A DNA stretch of 64,000 nt from Sindora glabra (Eukaryota > Streptophyta > Magnoliopsida > Fabales > Fabaceae): the NCBI GenBank assembly GCA_020226215.1, contig CM035229.1:82663343-82727342 (forward strand), given 5' to 3'. Under the pieces are notes generated by a model. That model saw only the letters and a list, made by a program, of their open reading frames with translations. It searched no databases and had not been told where the DNA came from. Positions 50,453 through 61,370 of the stretch are shown in pieces. Position 1 is the first letter of the stretch; each line of letters opens with the position of its first letter. A program made the translations under genes and the position numbers.

Positions 50453-52579
50453 ATGGCCTTCAACAATGCTCCAGCTCCTTCACCCCCTGTTTTCAATGGT
50501 GAAAATTATCATGTTTGGGCTGTCAAAATGAAAGCTCACTTAAGAGGGCTTGGCTTGTGGCAGTGGGTGGAAGCTGAAAAAGAAGTTTCACCCCTTGGCA
50601 ACAACCCTACACTCAACCAAATCAGAGCACATGAGGAGGAAGAAGCAAAAGCTCCAAGAGCCTTATCCTTTATTCATGCTGCTGTATCAGATTCAATTTT
50701 CACCAGGATCATGGCATGTGAGACACCAAAGGAAGCATGGGACAAGCTTCAAGAAATGTATATGGGGAGTGAAAAGATCCGACAGATGCAGATCTTGAAT
50801 TTGAAGAGGGAGTTTGAGGTGCTGCGCATGAGAGAAGATGAGTTTATCAAAGAGTATGTTGATAGACTCATGAAAGTGGTAAATAAAATTAGACTGCTAG
50901 GGGAAAACTTGACAGATCAAAGAGTGGTAGAAAAGGTCTTGGTTAGTCTTCCAGAAAGGTTTGAGTCCAAGATCTCATCACTTGAAGACTCAAAAGACTT
51001 GTCCAAGATCTCTTTGGCTGAGCTGGTGTATGCTTTTCAAGCTCAGGAACAGAGGAGGTCAATGAGGCAAGATGATGGTGCTGAGGTAGCATTTTTAGTA
51101 AGACAGAGAGAAAAGCTACCTCAAGACAAGGAAAAGAAGCAGCCAAGTGAGAAAAAGGAGAAGGAGAAAAATGAAGCCCAAAATAACCCATGTTCATATT
51201 GCAAGAAAACCAACCATGCTGAGAAATATTGTTGGTTCAAACCTGGAGTGCAGTGCAGAGCATGCAAGAAATTTGGCCATGTGGAAAGAGTTTGTAAAGA
51301 TAAGCAAAAGGAGCAAAAAAAACAAGCTCAAGTTGTTGAAAAGGAAGAAGAACAAGAAGAAACATTGTTTGTTGCAACTGGTTGCATAGGAAATCATAAA
51401 TCAAATGCTTGGATAATTGATAGTGGTTGCAGTAACCATATGACATATGATGCTAGTATCTTCAAAAATCTGGATAAATCTTACAATTCAAGAGTAAAGC
51501 TTGGCAATGGAGAGTACATTGAAGTGAAAGGAAAAGGAATCATTTCAGTGGAGACTCATTCAGTTATAAAACTCATTAATGATGTCTTATATGTGCCTGG
51601 AATTAATCAAAACTTGCTGAGTGTGGCTCAAATGCTTGAAAAGCATTATGCTCTGTATTTTAAAGATATGTCATGCATCATTTATGATCCTTGTGGCTGT
51701 AAAGTGATGACTGCCAAGATGGAAGGTAGAAGCTTTCAAATTAAATGGAAGCAAAGATTTATACAAGATATCCCAAATGAAGTTTCAAATTCAGTTAGTG
51801 ATACTGAATTTCAAGTTAAAGGAACAAAATCCATGGAAGAAACTTGTTACAAATGTAATGTTGCTGCACTTGGACTTGCTCACTGTGGCAAACCAGCTGG
51901 TAAAGATGAATACACAATTGTTATAAATAAGGAGGAGATCAAGGAGGATAACGCAGACCGCTTTATTTGCCAGGATGAGCAAGAACAGAAGCCAAAGGAG
52001 GTTAAGGAGGATAATGCAGACCGCATTATTTGCCAGCTATCCAGCAGGAGGAATGTGGTGGTTCAAGATTTCAAAGGGAAAAGATTGGTATCAATTAGGG
52101 AATTTTATTCTAAAGATGGAAAGCAGCAGCCTACTGCTAAAGGTTTAAGTTTGCCAACCGAACAATGGTCAGCATTCAAGGAGAGTGTCCCTGCCATAGA
52201 GGAAGCCATCATGAAGATGGAAGCAAGGACGAGATCCAAGCTTCATGGTAAGCAAGATGCTGAAGTACCTAATCCAATTGTTGATATCTCCCCATCTGAG
52301 CTTCATGCTAAGCAGAATGGAAGTGCCCTATCTGAGCTTCATGTCAAGGAAAATGGAAAAGCATGTAAACCAATTCTTGTTATTGCACCTGTTGAGCTTG
52401 TCCCTATCGAGGTCAGCCGTTTTGATGGAAAGAATTATCATTCTTGGGTCCAGCAAATGGAGTTGTTCTTAAAACAATTTAAGATTGCATATGTACTCAC
52501 TGAATCATGCCCAAATGCTGCATTGGGAATGAATGCAAGTGCTGATGAAATTGATGAAGCTGTTTTCATCAATCTGTAG
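50453..52579 (+). CDS. Gag-protease fused to a KELP-like PC4 coactivator domain
   Basis: 708 aa, uninterrupted. Residues about 10-200: Copia Gag (VFNGENYHVWAVKMKAHLRG; SIFTRIMACETPKEAWDKL). Residues 247-260 and 268-281: two CCHC zinc knuckles (CSYCKKTNHAEKYC and CRACKKFGHVERVC). D323: aspartic protease motif in WIIDSGCSNHMTYD. About 385-440: pre-integrase segment (YVPGINQNLLSVAQML). Then, instead of integrase, about 526-590 forms a PC4 domain (LSSRRNVVVQDFKGKRLVSI; AKGLSLPTEQWSAFKE). About 650-690 is a second Gag-like start (VSRFDGKNYHSWVQQMELF). PC4 proteins such as plant KELP bind single-stranded DNA and assist RNA polymerase II. The repeated phrase KEDNADRFICQ / KEDNADRIICQ before PC4 suggests a small internal duplication. 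I infer capture of a host KELP-like gene. Whether the PC4 part has any role for the element is unknown. Confidence 0.9.
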   Translation: MAFNNAPAPSPPVFNGENYHVWAVKMKAHLRGLGLWQWVEAEKEVSPLGNNPTLNQIRAHEEEEAKAPRALSFIHAAVSDSIFTRIMACETPKEAWDKLQEMYMGSEKIRQMQILNLKREFEVLRMREDEFIKEYVDRLMKVVNKIRLLGENLTDQRVVEKVLVSLPERFESKISSLEDSKDLSKISLAELVYAFQAQEQRRSMRQDDGAEVAFLVRQREKLPQDKEKKQPSEKKEKEKNEAQNNPCSYCKKTNHAEKYCWFKPGVQCRACKKFGHVERVCKDKQKEQKKQAQVVEKEEEQEETLFVATGCIGNHKSNAWIIDSGCSNHMTYDASIFKNLDKSYNSRVKLGNGEYIEVKGKGIISVETHSVIKLINDVLYVPGINQNLLSVAQMLEKHYALYFKDMSCIIYDPCGCKVMTAKMEGRSFQIKWKQRFIQDIPNEVSNSVSDTEFQVKGTKSMEETCYKCNVAALGLAHCGKPAGKDEYTIVINKEEIKEDNADRFICQDEQEQKPKEVKEDNADRIICQLSSRRNVVVQDFKGKRLVSIREFYSKDGKQQPTAKGLSLPTEQWSAFKESVPAIEEAIMKMEARTRSKLHGKQDAEVPNPIVDISPSELHAKQNGSALSELHVKENGKACKPILVIAPVELVPIEVSRFDGKNYHSWVQQMELFLKQFKIAYVLTESCPNAALGMNASADEIDEAVFINL

Positions 52580-52755
52580 CTGATTCTAAGAACTCTGAAT
52601 CAACTGAAGCAAAATATGAAGGAGGAGTTTAAAAACTTTGGAAAAACATACTAAGTTGGAATTAAAATTCAGCAAGCAAGTTCTAGACTTCCAGACTAAA
52701 ATCCAGATTTCAAAGAGTAAAGTTTGGGGCTTCAAAGAAAAATCTCAAGGAGGAG

Positions 52756-53078
52756 TGTTAGACTTTTGAGATTTTCCTTTGATATTCAAATTAGTTTATA
52801 TGTTTTGTTAAGCTAATTAATTTGGTTGCTGAATGTATTTTTAATATGGCTGAATATTATGTTTTTGTTATAGTACATTTTAGATGAAAAAGTTGTTCAA
52901 ATAGTCATGCCTAAGTATGGTTTCAAGCATGGGCTATTGTCTGTCATTGTACTAGTTTTCTGCATATATATAAGGCAGAAATATGAATGAAATGTAAGCT
53001 TTTGCTGCAGTACTTCCTCCCCTACGTTTTTGTTCTGGTTTTCTTTGTGTTTTCTCTGTTTTTTCTGGTTTAACAACA
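52756..53078 (+). repeat. 3' LTR of the young element
   Basis: Same length and ends as the 5' LTR. Visible differences are TTTTAGATG for TTTTAGGTG, ATAGTCATG for ATAGCCATG, TCCCC for TCTCC, and TTTTCTCTG for TTTTCTTTG. Confidence 0.95.
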
Positions 53079-54202
53079 GATGTGCAGTTTTGTGGCACCT
53101 CCAAACGGAGGAATAATGGAGCTTGAAAAGGGCCGATTGTCTATGTACATCTGCACGGTTCTTTTGCCAACTGCACTTTCCGTTACTTCGGAGAAGTAGG
53201 TTGTGATGTAAACAGCAGGTTCCTCTCCGCCGGAAGTCTGTTGATGAACAGCATGCTATCTGAAGTGCTCGAGGATGTCACGGCGTTTAGCAACGCAGCT
53301 ACTGGTGGTTGATCCTCTGTACTAGAAGTATGGACATTCGATGCCTGGCTTGCAACCTCAGATAGTCCGAACCCAATGGCCGGCGTCCATATTCGATCAT
53401 AAACATCATTTGGGTACCTAACAGATTACATTGATTAATCAGATCCATTAATATTAATTGCTAAAATGAGAAAGACAGATAATTAATTGTATAATCCCAT
53501 ATCACCTAATCGTGTCGTTTGCACCAAGAGCCTTTCTCCATTGCAAAATCAAAGCACGAGTTGAATAATCAAAATGGGTGTACATTGTAGGCTCCAAGCT
53601 GCGTATTTCAATGGTTGATATGAAGGGAATCTGGTCAGACTTTGTTTGGGCAACGCAAATGCTGGTGGTGTTTCCCTTGGTGACATATATTGCTTCAAAA
53701 TCTTCGTCATAGAAGTTTGAAGTATTGACGGTGGCCCAATAATTACCATCGAACTGAAGTTCAAAAATGGGAGGTGACGATTTGCCGTCATAATCTCCAT
53801 AATAAAAGCTTGCGCGAGTAAGAATCTTCTCTCCCTTGGGAACATTGATTGAATAGCAATTTTTCTTTCGATTTGGGAATGCTCTCAGAGAACTGAGTGG
53901 ACCTGAACCCAGATTAACCTGGTGAGCCATACCATGTTGAATGTAAGCATCATCTCCTGTCCATTTAATGCCATTTTCATCAGTGTAGGATTCAGAGGAT
54001 CCACAGCTGATGCTTATAAATACTGAAGCAGATGGTTCGGATAATAATAACACCAAAAGTGTTAAGATAACTGGGAGTGTAATTAGAGGGCTCGTCATGG
54101 ATAGAGGTTTAAGGAGGAGAAGAAGCTTGCTAGATTAATGGGGTTTTGTTCTGTATATGCAGCATGCTAACCATGCATGTTCTAAATACACATGTAGTAT
54201 GT

Positions 54203-54230
54203 AGTGTGTGTGTGTGTGTGTGTGTGTGTG
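54203..54230. repeat. (GT)n microsatellite
   Basis: About 14 GT units just upstream of the malectin/LRR start codon. Confidence 0.95.
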
Positions 54231-55587
54231 AATCATAGCTTGAGGCATATCCTGAATTGAAAAATCTGAAATACTCAATGTTAGTGTAGAGCACGATATA
54301 GTTGACATTTCTCTCAGAATGGAGACGAACAAATCCAGTTGGCTTGAGCCGCTCAATCCTCAAAAGTATCATGAACCAATTAGACTGCCCACGTTGCAAG
54401 TCACAACGTTAAATACAGCTAAAGGACTAACGCTCAGAACCTTGCCAGAACAAGCAAGTCAACTGGTGCACTTTGGGACACGCATAGCTGGCAACCCGAA
54501 TGATTGAGTAGACTGGAACAGAAAAAAGGTGGGAAAAGAATTTCTCTTAATATAAATGCAGAAGTCAATTTACATGTCGCCACAAAATAAAGGAATAATT
54601 GGTGGCAGTGACAATAAGATAAGGTACTTACAAATTAGGAGAACATTTCAATGACCACCAACGGCAAAGCTCAAAATTATAGAAATAAAATGTATGGAAC
54701 ACGGTAGACGGCTGGCAATCTGCCACCTGTTTGCAGATTACATTATGGTTTTGTTTTCTCCAACAATCTCATCTCAATCGCAGCCTTTTAAAAGGGTAAA
54801 ATCTTATAAGAAATAATAAGTACATGATAATCTTCTGAGTAATGGTGACATTAGTTTTTAGAAAGAACATTTATTATAACATATTTGAACATAGTAGAAT
54901 TGATAAACTAATAGAATATTAGTAAGAGATTTATATACGCTCGAGAAAAAAATATATATTGCTATATAACATGAATAACAAATTAAGAAATTCCTGTTGC
55001 CCCGAGGCAATCAAAAGTAGTTAATAATGCCAAAAGAAGCTGTTCACAGTCCCCACTCTTCTTAGTTGAGCCCATTTTGCTGCCAAAACCCTAGCTAGAA
55101 CCACAACCAAGCTCCACTTTTTTACACCATGGCGATACAGTTAAGCTGCCGCTGACCGAAAATGGTGCAATGAATTGAGACGTCACACTCCATGCCAAAC
55201 TAATCGAGCTTCCATTTCACAAGATACTACTAAATAACCTAAAAGAATTATCCAATATCATTTACATCAAGATTTTCCGATTACCCCTTCTGAAACACAA
55301 GAAGCAAAGGCAAAACCCCAACAATACATTGTTGGTGCAAAATTACATCCTTGATACTTGTCAAATGGAATACAATATGATTAGGTTTGGGAAAGGTAGG
55401 TGTTGCCCACAATACCAAACACTTTTCAATGCATTTGTCTAGGAATGTGAACGGCAAAAACTCTTTAAATATGACTCTTTTAAATGGATCATGAAGGGCA
55501 GCACGGATGCACACGCTTCCCCCTGCAACTTACCGAACCCAGGTTCAGGGGGAGGGATATGGTTATCACCAAAGAGCTCCAAATACT
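54231..55587. other. Intergenic region between the two minus-strand genes
   Basis: The left part is the promoter side of the malectin/LRR gene; the part from about 55,270 is probably 3' UTR of the kinase gene. No other gene is seen. Confidence 0.6.
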
Positions 55588-58500
55588 TCAGGATGATATT
55601 GGTTCATAAGGGTACGATAACCATGGGTGCTTCAGGGCCTCAGATGCAGAAAGCCGCTTCTTTGGATTAATCTCAAGCAAACGGCCAACAAAATCAATGA
55701 AGCCTTGGTCTCCCATTGGCAGCCTATGCCTCAAGGAAGTCTTTTTTGGAATCAAATATTCTAACCTGTTGGTTTCCTGGACATTGCACAACAGCAGTAC
55801 CGTTTCTGTTAAATTATTTCAACTGAAACCAAAATGCAACAACAGCAATTTCAATCTGACATGGAATGAACTAAAATATTAAGCAGCCAACTTATTTAAG
55901 CAAAATGAAACCAATTTGTGTCTCTTCATCATGAAAATAATGATGAAAAAATAGATGAATGAAATAAATCAAATTCAGAAATGCCACAATCCTTTGTTTC
56001 TTTCTTTTCCTTCACATGCAAACTAAAATACACATACTTATATATAGAACTTTTACTACAATGAGTTCAAATACCAATGAAAGTGATGTCATATTGTCAT
56101 TGTGCCTCTTCAATTAAACAACCCCACTGAAGTTTCCAAAACCAAACATGACCTCTAATCCTAGCTAGAGATTGATGAAGACACAGACCCAATTACTGCC
56201 GCTTATCTGGTTATAGGATTATTTTTTTTTTCACACGGTATAATTTATTTTAGATAAAACCCCAGAAATTAGCAACAATCTTGCTGTACTCTTGAAAAGT
56301 GCTTCAAAGAGTTCTCTTTGGCAGATACCAATGTTCTAGTAACTATCCACACATACCATCCAGAGAAGCATAATGAATATTGAGACTCCTAATTAGTGGT
56401 CAATATAATTTTTATAAGAAAATTTGAACCATAATTCTTACCTGATTTCGTTCATATAGCATATGATTTTTGGTGAAATACTTGTATGTATCCCGTCCTT
56501 TTGCAAGCATACTTTGATCAATTGGACCAATAATACCAATCACCCGAGCAAGTAATGTTGCAGGTGAATCATTTTGGAATAGGACCTGCACCATGTTTAG
56601 TGTCATTGAGTGAAAAAGAGGACAAAAAACAATAATGTGTAAACATTAAGGTATTCCTCCTACTAACACCACATTTAGTACATATTTACAGTGAATTTAC
56701 AGCTTTTTTATTGATTATTCTAAACTCAATTAACTCGTATGGAAGAAAAATACAATGGCAGGGCACTTTTGATATGATTTCTTCCATTCAAATAAGCAAT
56801 CACCCACCAAGGAAAATAAGACAACCTCTAACTAATAAAGCTTACGTTGCCAGTGCATAATTCTGCCAGAATGCAGCCAAGTGACCAGATATCAATCTTC
56901 TTGTTATATGGAAGACCCAAAATAACCTCAGGAGCACGATAGGACCTGGACTGAACATATGAGCACAGGTGATCTGTCTCAAAACAACTACTCCCAAGGT
57001 CAATGACCTTCACCTCGCACCTACTATAGCTTTTTACCAATATATTCTCCGGTTTCAAGTCACAATGTATTAGTCCAAGGTTGTGCAGAAACTGAAGTGC
57101 TTCCAAACACTGAACGGTGATGGACTGAACACATATATTTAGAAGAGTTATGAAACAGTAAACAAGATGAATATAAGGCATCATGAAGTAAATGGCAAAC
57201 CTCAAACCTGCAATCTTGGCATTGTGAAGTAAACTTCCCCTCCTGATTCTCTATTAAATTTATGAAACTCATATAAGTTTGCTTTAAGTAGTTCACATAC
57301 TATTAACAAATGCTCCTGTAATAAAATAAGTAAAGTAAGTAAGACATGAAAAACCAGCCAAACCAAAATGAAGTCCAACAATTAGTAAACAAATAAAAGC
57401 ATACATATTAAGATCGACCATGGAGTCAAGCGATCAGAAGTTCACATATAATACCTCCTACAGTCCTACCACCTTGTATGTGGCTCAGATGGTTAATCTC
57501 AAATAATGTAATTGAATTTTTTCAAACATGCACCAGTTTTGACAGTTTATACATATGCTTTAAGTTATCGTAATAAATACCATAGCTACAACTACAAACA
57601 CGGTGGATTGTACTTGAAATTGATAAAGTTGAGAAAAACATTAATCATGAAGTGCGCATGGTTAAAAGCAACTATGAATAAATCAGGGTAGCGGCCAACA
57701 TAATTGTAAGACTGTTCCAAGACATTGGAGTGAAAAGTAGATATTTGGTTGTAATTAAAAATAAATAGCCTCAACATAATTAAGAGCACCTTCAAGAATC
57801 ACTTACTCGATAATAGAAGTAATCATACAATCGAAGAATGTGATACTTGTCACCAGGATCATGTTTATTGACATACTTCAGAAGCTTGATCTCATCGAGG
57901 CTTTGATCAAAAAAGTCCTTGTTGTTCTTGATTATTTTAACACAAACATCCATGCCTGTATGCAGATCATGGGCCTGTATAGCTTTGCTGAAAGCAGCAG
58001 ATCCTAGATACTCGGTAACATGATAGCGGCCAGCTATTACAGAATTTAAAACAACATGGAAATTCTTGTCCTCCTCAAATCCAGTCCTGCATGACAAACA
58101 ATAGTTCAGATAAAATATCAAGGCCAAGAAACAGCACAACAAGAAATCACTACTTTACAACAAAACAAAATATTATCAAATGCCTGCTGAGCCTTTTTGA
58201 CTTGGGAGAAAAATAAATGAACATATACCTAAAACAATTTGCTGATATCTGCATATAACTCTAACAAAAAGAAGTGTCTCACCATGTAAACATTTTTTTT
58301 TAGAAAAAAGAATTTCCATGACAGACAAGCCACATGTACGCTATAATGTCACAAGTAGTTCTAAATAACCATTATTAGCAATCTATAGCTAAGATCAGAA
58401 ATAGTGGAAGACATGCCTGTTTTTCCTGTGCACAATCTTTAGATTAAAGGTTTCAAATTCCTCTTCCTGGGCCTTTATTTGCCTTACTTGCTCTTGAACA

Positions 58501-61361
58501 GCAGCAGCCTCTTCATCATCTAGTGATGCCCCCAGGTCTTCTTCCCCCATATCACCAGCCTTCTCATCCTCCTCAAGCTTGGCATGCTCTCTTTCAGTAT
58601 AACCATAATTTGAGACTGTTGGGGAAGAGTTAGAGGATCTCACAACATGAGCATTAAATTCATCCCTAGAACTTTTAACAGGTGAAGAATCAGTGCTTTT
58701 TCTTCTCCATGAAGCAAGCATGTCTTCAGATCCCACAAATAAACAGTCTTCAGTTTCATCAGCATAGCAATCATTTGACCACTTGGATTTACTAGAGCTA
58801 GCTTGAATCATCTGGCCATCTTTCAGTGACAGAGGAAATGAAAAGTTCCCATCAGTATGAGTTTTCATTTGCAAGCATGCACCCATATCACTCCCAATGA
58901 CATTTTTATTCAACTCACTTTTACTACTTTTATTTTTTATTGATTCATCATTAGATTTATGAGCATGTCTAGAGCCAACAAGTCCAACATCACGATCACA
59001 GAAATATTCTAAATCCCCTTCACTACTACCACCAACCAAACTTTCTCGCACTTTACTACCAATCTCTGCAACATCACTGCTGATCCCCACCCCGATTGAC
59101 CTAACCGAACCATGTTGATCATCACCCATGCAAATATCCTCAACTCGTGATCTTCCACTGTCATTTAAAATTTTCCCATCTCCTAACATGACAAGATCAT
59201 TTGTCTGAGTGACAAAGCCCTGCCAGACTGAATCAGCACGCATCAGATTTAGCTCTTCAACATCCATCAACTGTCCATCATAATGAGCCATTAAATCATT
59301 CCCATTAGTCCTTCCATAAGTTTCAGTCACTGATAGACCAATAGGATCATCTGAAGCTGTGACTGGTTCAACATTCTTCGGTTGCAGGTACTGCTCTCCA
59401 GAGAAGTAAGAATCCTCCTCAGCAAAAGATTGATCATCATCCTCATCTTTGGCTGGAACCCTATCCTGAGGATTTGGAACACTTCCATGCCCAGTCCCCT
59501 TTTCATTGTCACTTGGGTAATCAATTTCATGTGCTAAAAACCAGGCCTCATCCTCAATGGGCTGCCTCATGTAGCCAACATCATCATCATCATCATATTC
59601 ATCAGAATCCCAATATTCATTAGGATAGTCAACAGATTCACCCAATCCATCACCAACTGTAGCAAAACCAGACACAAGATCAGATGTATCCTCCGCAATC
59701 CCTTGACTCACTGATAACCAACTGGCCCCTGCAGGTCTCCTTACACCTAAAGCATGCATGCAAAAGTAAAAGGCTACCCTTCAATAAAAGTCTATTAACT
59801 AAAAAAGTACTGTGCACAACTAAATACAAAATCAGAAATTAATGTATTATAGGACTAAGATTAGATCAATGGAATCATACGACATAGTTTGATGAACATT
59901 CACCAAAAACCGATAAATGCATAACTTACAACCAGAGAGAATCAAAGAAGACAAATGCAAGGATCAGTGCTCATACCATTAAGGATATATGGAACGAATA
60001 AAAGTATGTGTAGCAACTAAAACTAAAAGGTATGTAGGAAGAGACACAATTTCCTCTCAACATACAGTAAGCTATGACTTTGATCAGGACAAGATGTGCC
60101 AATTCAAAAAACACTGACAAGTGAAATGCAGTGACCATGTGTGAGCATAAAATACCCCTCAATTTCATTCAATTATATGCTAACCTGCTTGGTTAATTTC
60201 TTGTCCAATAGGCACATCCAGATATGATCCTATAAGTAAAGTATTGTCAGCACCAGCAAGTTTTGAAGTCAGCCCATCACGTTCAGACTTCTCATCCCAT
60301 GTTATAGCCAGTAGCTTATCCTCTGACTTGAGTTTAACAGGAGGAAGTCTAGGCAACTCTTCCTTCTGATTCTCAGGTACCACTGGAAAACCTAAGCTGC
60401 TGATGGTCTTCTGTTCAGAACTGCTATGTAACTTGTCTAAGTAAAGAACTCTCCCCACTTCGTCAACTTGTTCTTTTATTGCTGCCCTAATATCACTTAT
60501 TTCTGCCCTTCTTTTGTCCTCTTTTTTGTCAGAATAAGTTGCAGAACCATAACTTGTAGACGTATCTCCCTTAGAGGATGGAAAAACAGTCTTGACAGAA
60601 CATTCTTTCCACAAGTCTGAAGATGAATTTGCATTGTCCCCATTTCTTGACCAGGGATCATCTGAAAAGTTCTCTTTAATAATTGAAGCATTAAATTTAA
60701 GCTGCCGATCAACTTCCCTAGGTTCCTCAGTATGCATTTTATCATATTTTGTTTCATGGAGAGCTTTACTACTACTTGCAAGCCATGATGAATTTTTATC
60801 TGTAGGGACAGCATTTTTCTGCCCACACTTCGCATTGGCGTTGACCATGTCAAGAGCTTCACCCATTTGATATTTAGATTTCTCAAACATCACAGCCTTT
60901 GATAAATTGCCTTGAGTAATACCACCATCACTTTGATGTGGTTCCGCAGGACCATTGGTAGAATTGAACTTCCATTTGTATTTATCACGCACACTGTCTT
61001 CCGCACCCTTGGAGAAATCAAAGGTTTTGTTGCTTGTCCCAACCACTTCATTAGAAGGAGCATTTTTCCATTTGCTTTCATTCACACTTCTACCAGTCCC
61101 ACATTCTATTTCCTTCACAATCAACTCCTTAGAAACTTCAACACTATCACTAGAACCTGACACATGATTTTCGCGCACGAGCTTCCCTTTATCATTTTCT
61201 GAAGTATTGCTCAAGGCCTTCTCTTCCAAAGCAAGCTTCTCAAGGAACCCATTTATGTCAGAATGACTATTAAGTTCACTGCGCAAAGCTGCCTCAGCTC
61301 TAGTGAATCTATTTTTCTTCAGAAAATGCAAAATCACTTCAACGGAATTTGGGTCTGCCAT
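55588..61361 (-). CDS. Plant DYRK-family protein kinase with LisH domain
   Basis: Minus-strand exons: 61361-60185, 59746-58417, 58086-57807, 57315-57208, 57124-56846, 56585-56442 and 55776-55588, in phase, 1168 aa. This equals, as I recall it, the length of Arabidopsis At1g73460. N-terminus: LisH motif (HFLKKNRFTRAEAALRSEL), then a long acidic, Ser-rich region. The kinase domain starts near residue 855. It has a glycine loop (LGSAAFSKA), catalytic Lys K886 (VCVKIIK), HCDLKPEN with D987, DLG in place of DFG (D1007), and activation loop CSYVQSRSYRAPEV. Y1021 corresponds to the second Tyr of the DYRK YxY; the first is Cys. Intron 2 appears to use a GC donor. A 5' UTR intron is likely: an acceptor (CATTGCAG) sits 9 bases before the ATG. 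DYRKs phosphorylate Ser/Thr and autophosphorylate the loop Tyr. Substrates here are unknown. Confidence 0.95.
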
Positions 61362-61370
61362 TTTTAAGCT

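Larger units (their letters stand above)
50033..53078 (+). mobile_element. Young non-autonomous Copia-type LTR retrotransposon carrying a captured PC4 domain
   Basis: 3,046 bp. The two 323 bp LTRs differ at about four positions by eye. The target duplication GATGT is exact (50,028-50,032 and 53,079-53,083). The primer-binding site TGGAATCAGAGC (50,356 on) differs from the usual Met-tRNA site by one base. AAGGAGGAG is the polypurine tract before the 3' LTR. The only gene is a 708-aa ORF; integrase, reverse transcriptase and RNase H are missing, so it needs enzymes from a relative. It lies antisense inside exon 2 of the malectin/LRR gene. Confidence 0.95.
48310..54098 (-). pseudogene. Malectin-like / LRR cell-surface protein without kinase, disrupted
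   Basis: Minus-strand exons: 54098-53506, 53417-49892 (split by a retrotransposon at 53,078-50,033), 49425-49293, 49189-49121, 49017-48946, 48855-48787 and 48634-48310. The original product would be about 578 aa. It begins with a signal peptide (LITLPVILTLLVLLL), then malectin-like domains (VFISISCGSSESYTDENGI; PNDVYDRIWTPAIGFG; STLPPILNALEVYTL). Next come WSGDPCLPYPYSWDWVQC, LRRs (LQTIDLHNNSIEGPIPDFLG when joined across exons), a proline-rich stretch and a hydrophobic tail that could be a GPI-anchor signal. There is no kinase domain; by recollection it resembles Arabidopsis At1g25570. Exon 2 lacks one base after INRLP, giving a frameshift, besides the 3 kb insertion. This allele should not make the full protein. 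Confidence 0.9.

Noticed and set aside
58395..58416. Extension of the DYRK exon to a GT donor or to the stop after KNRHVFHYF.
   Set aside because: Would lose the phase with the kinase exon; the GC donor joins exactly.
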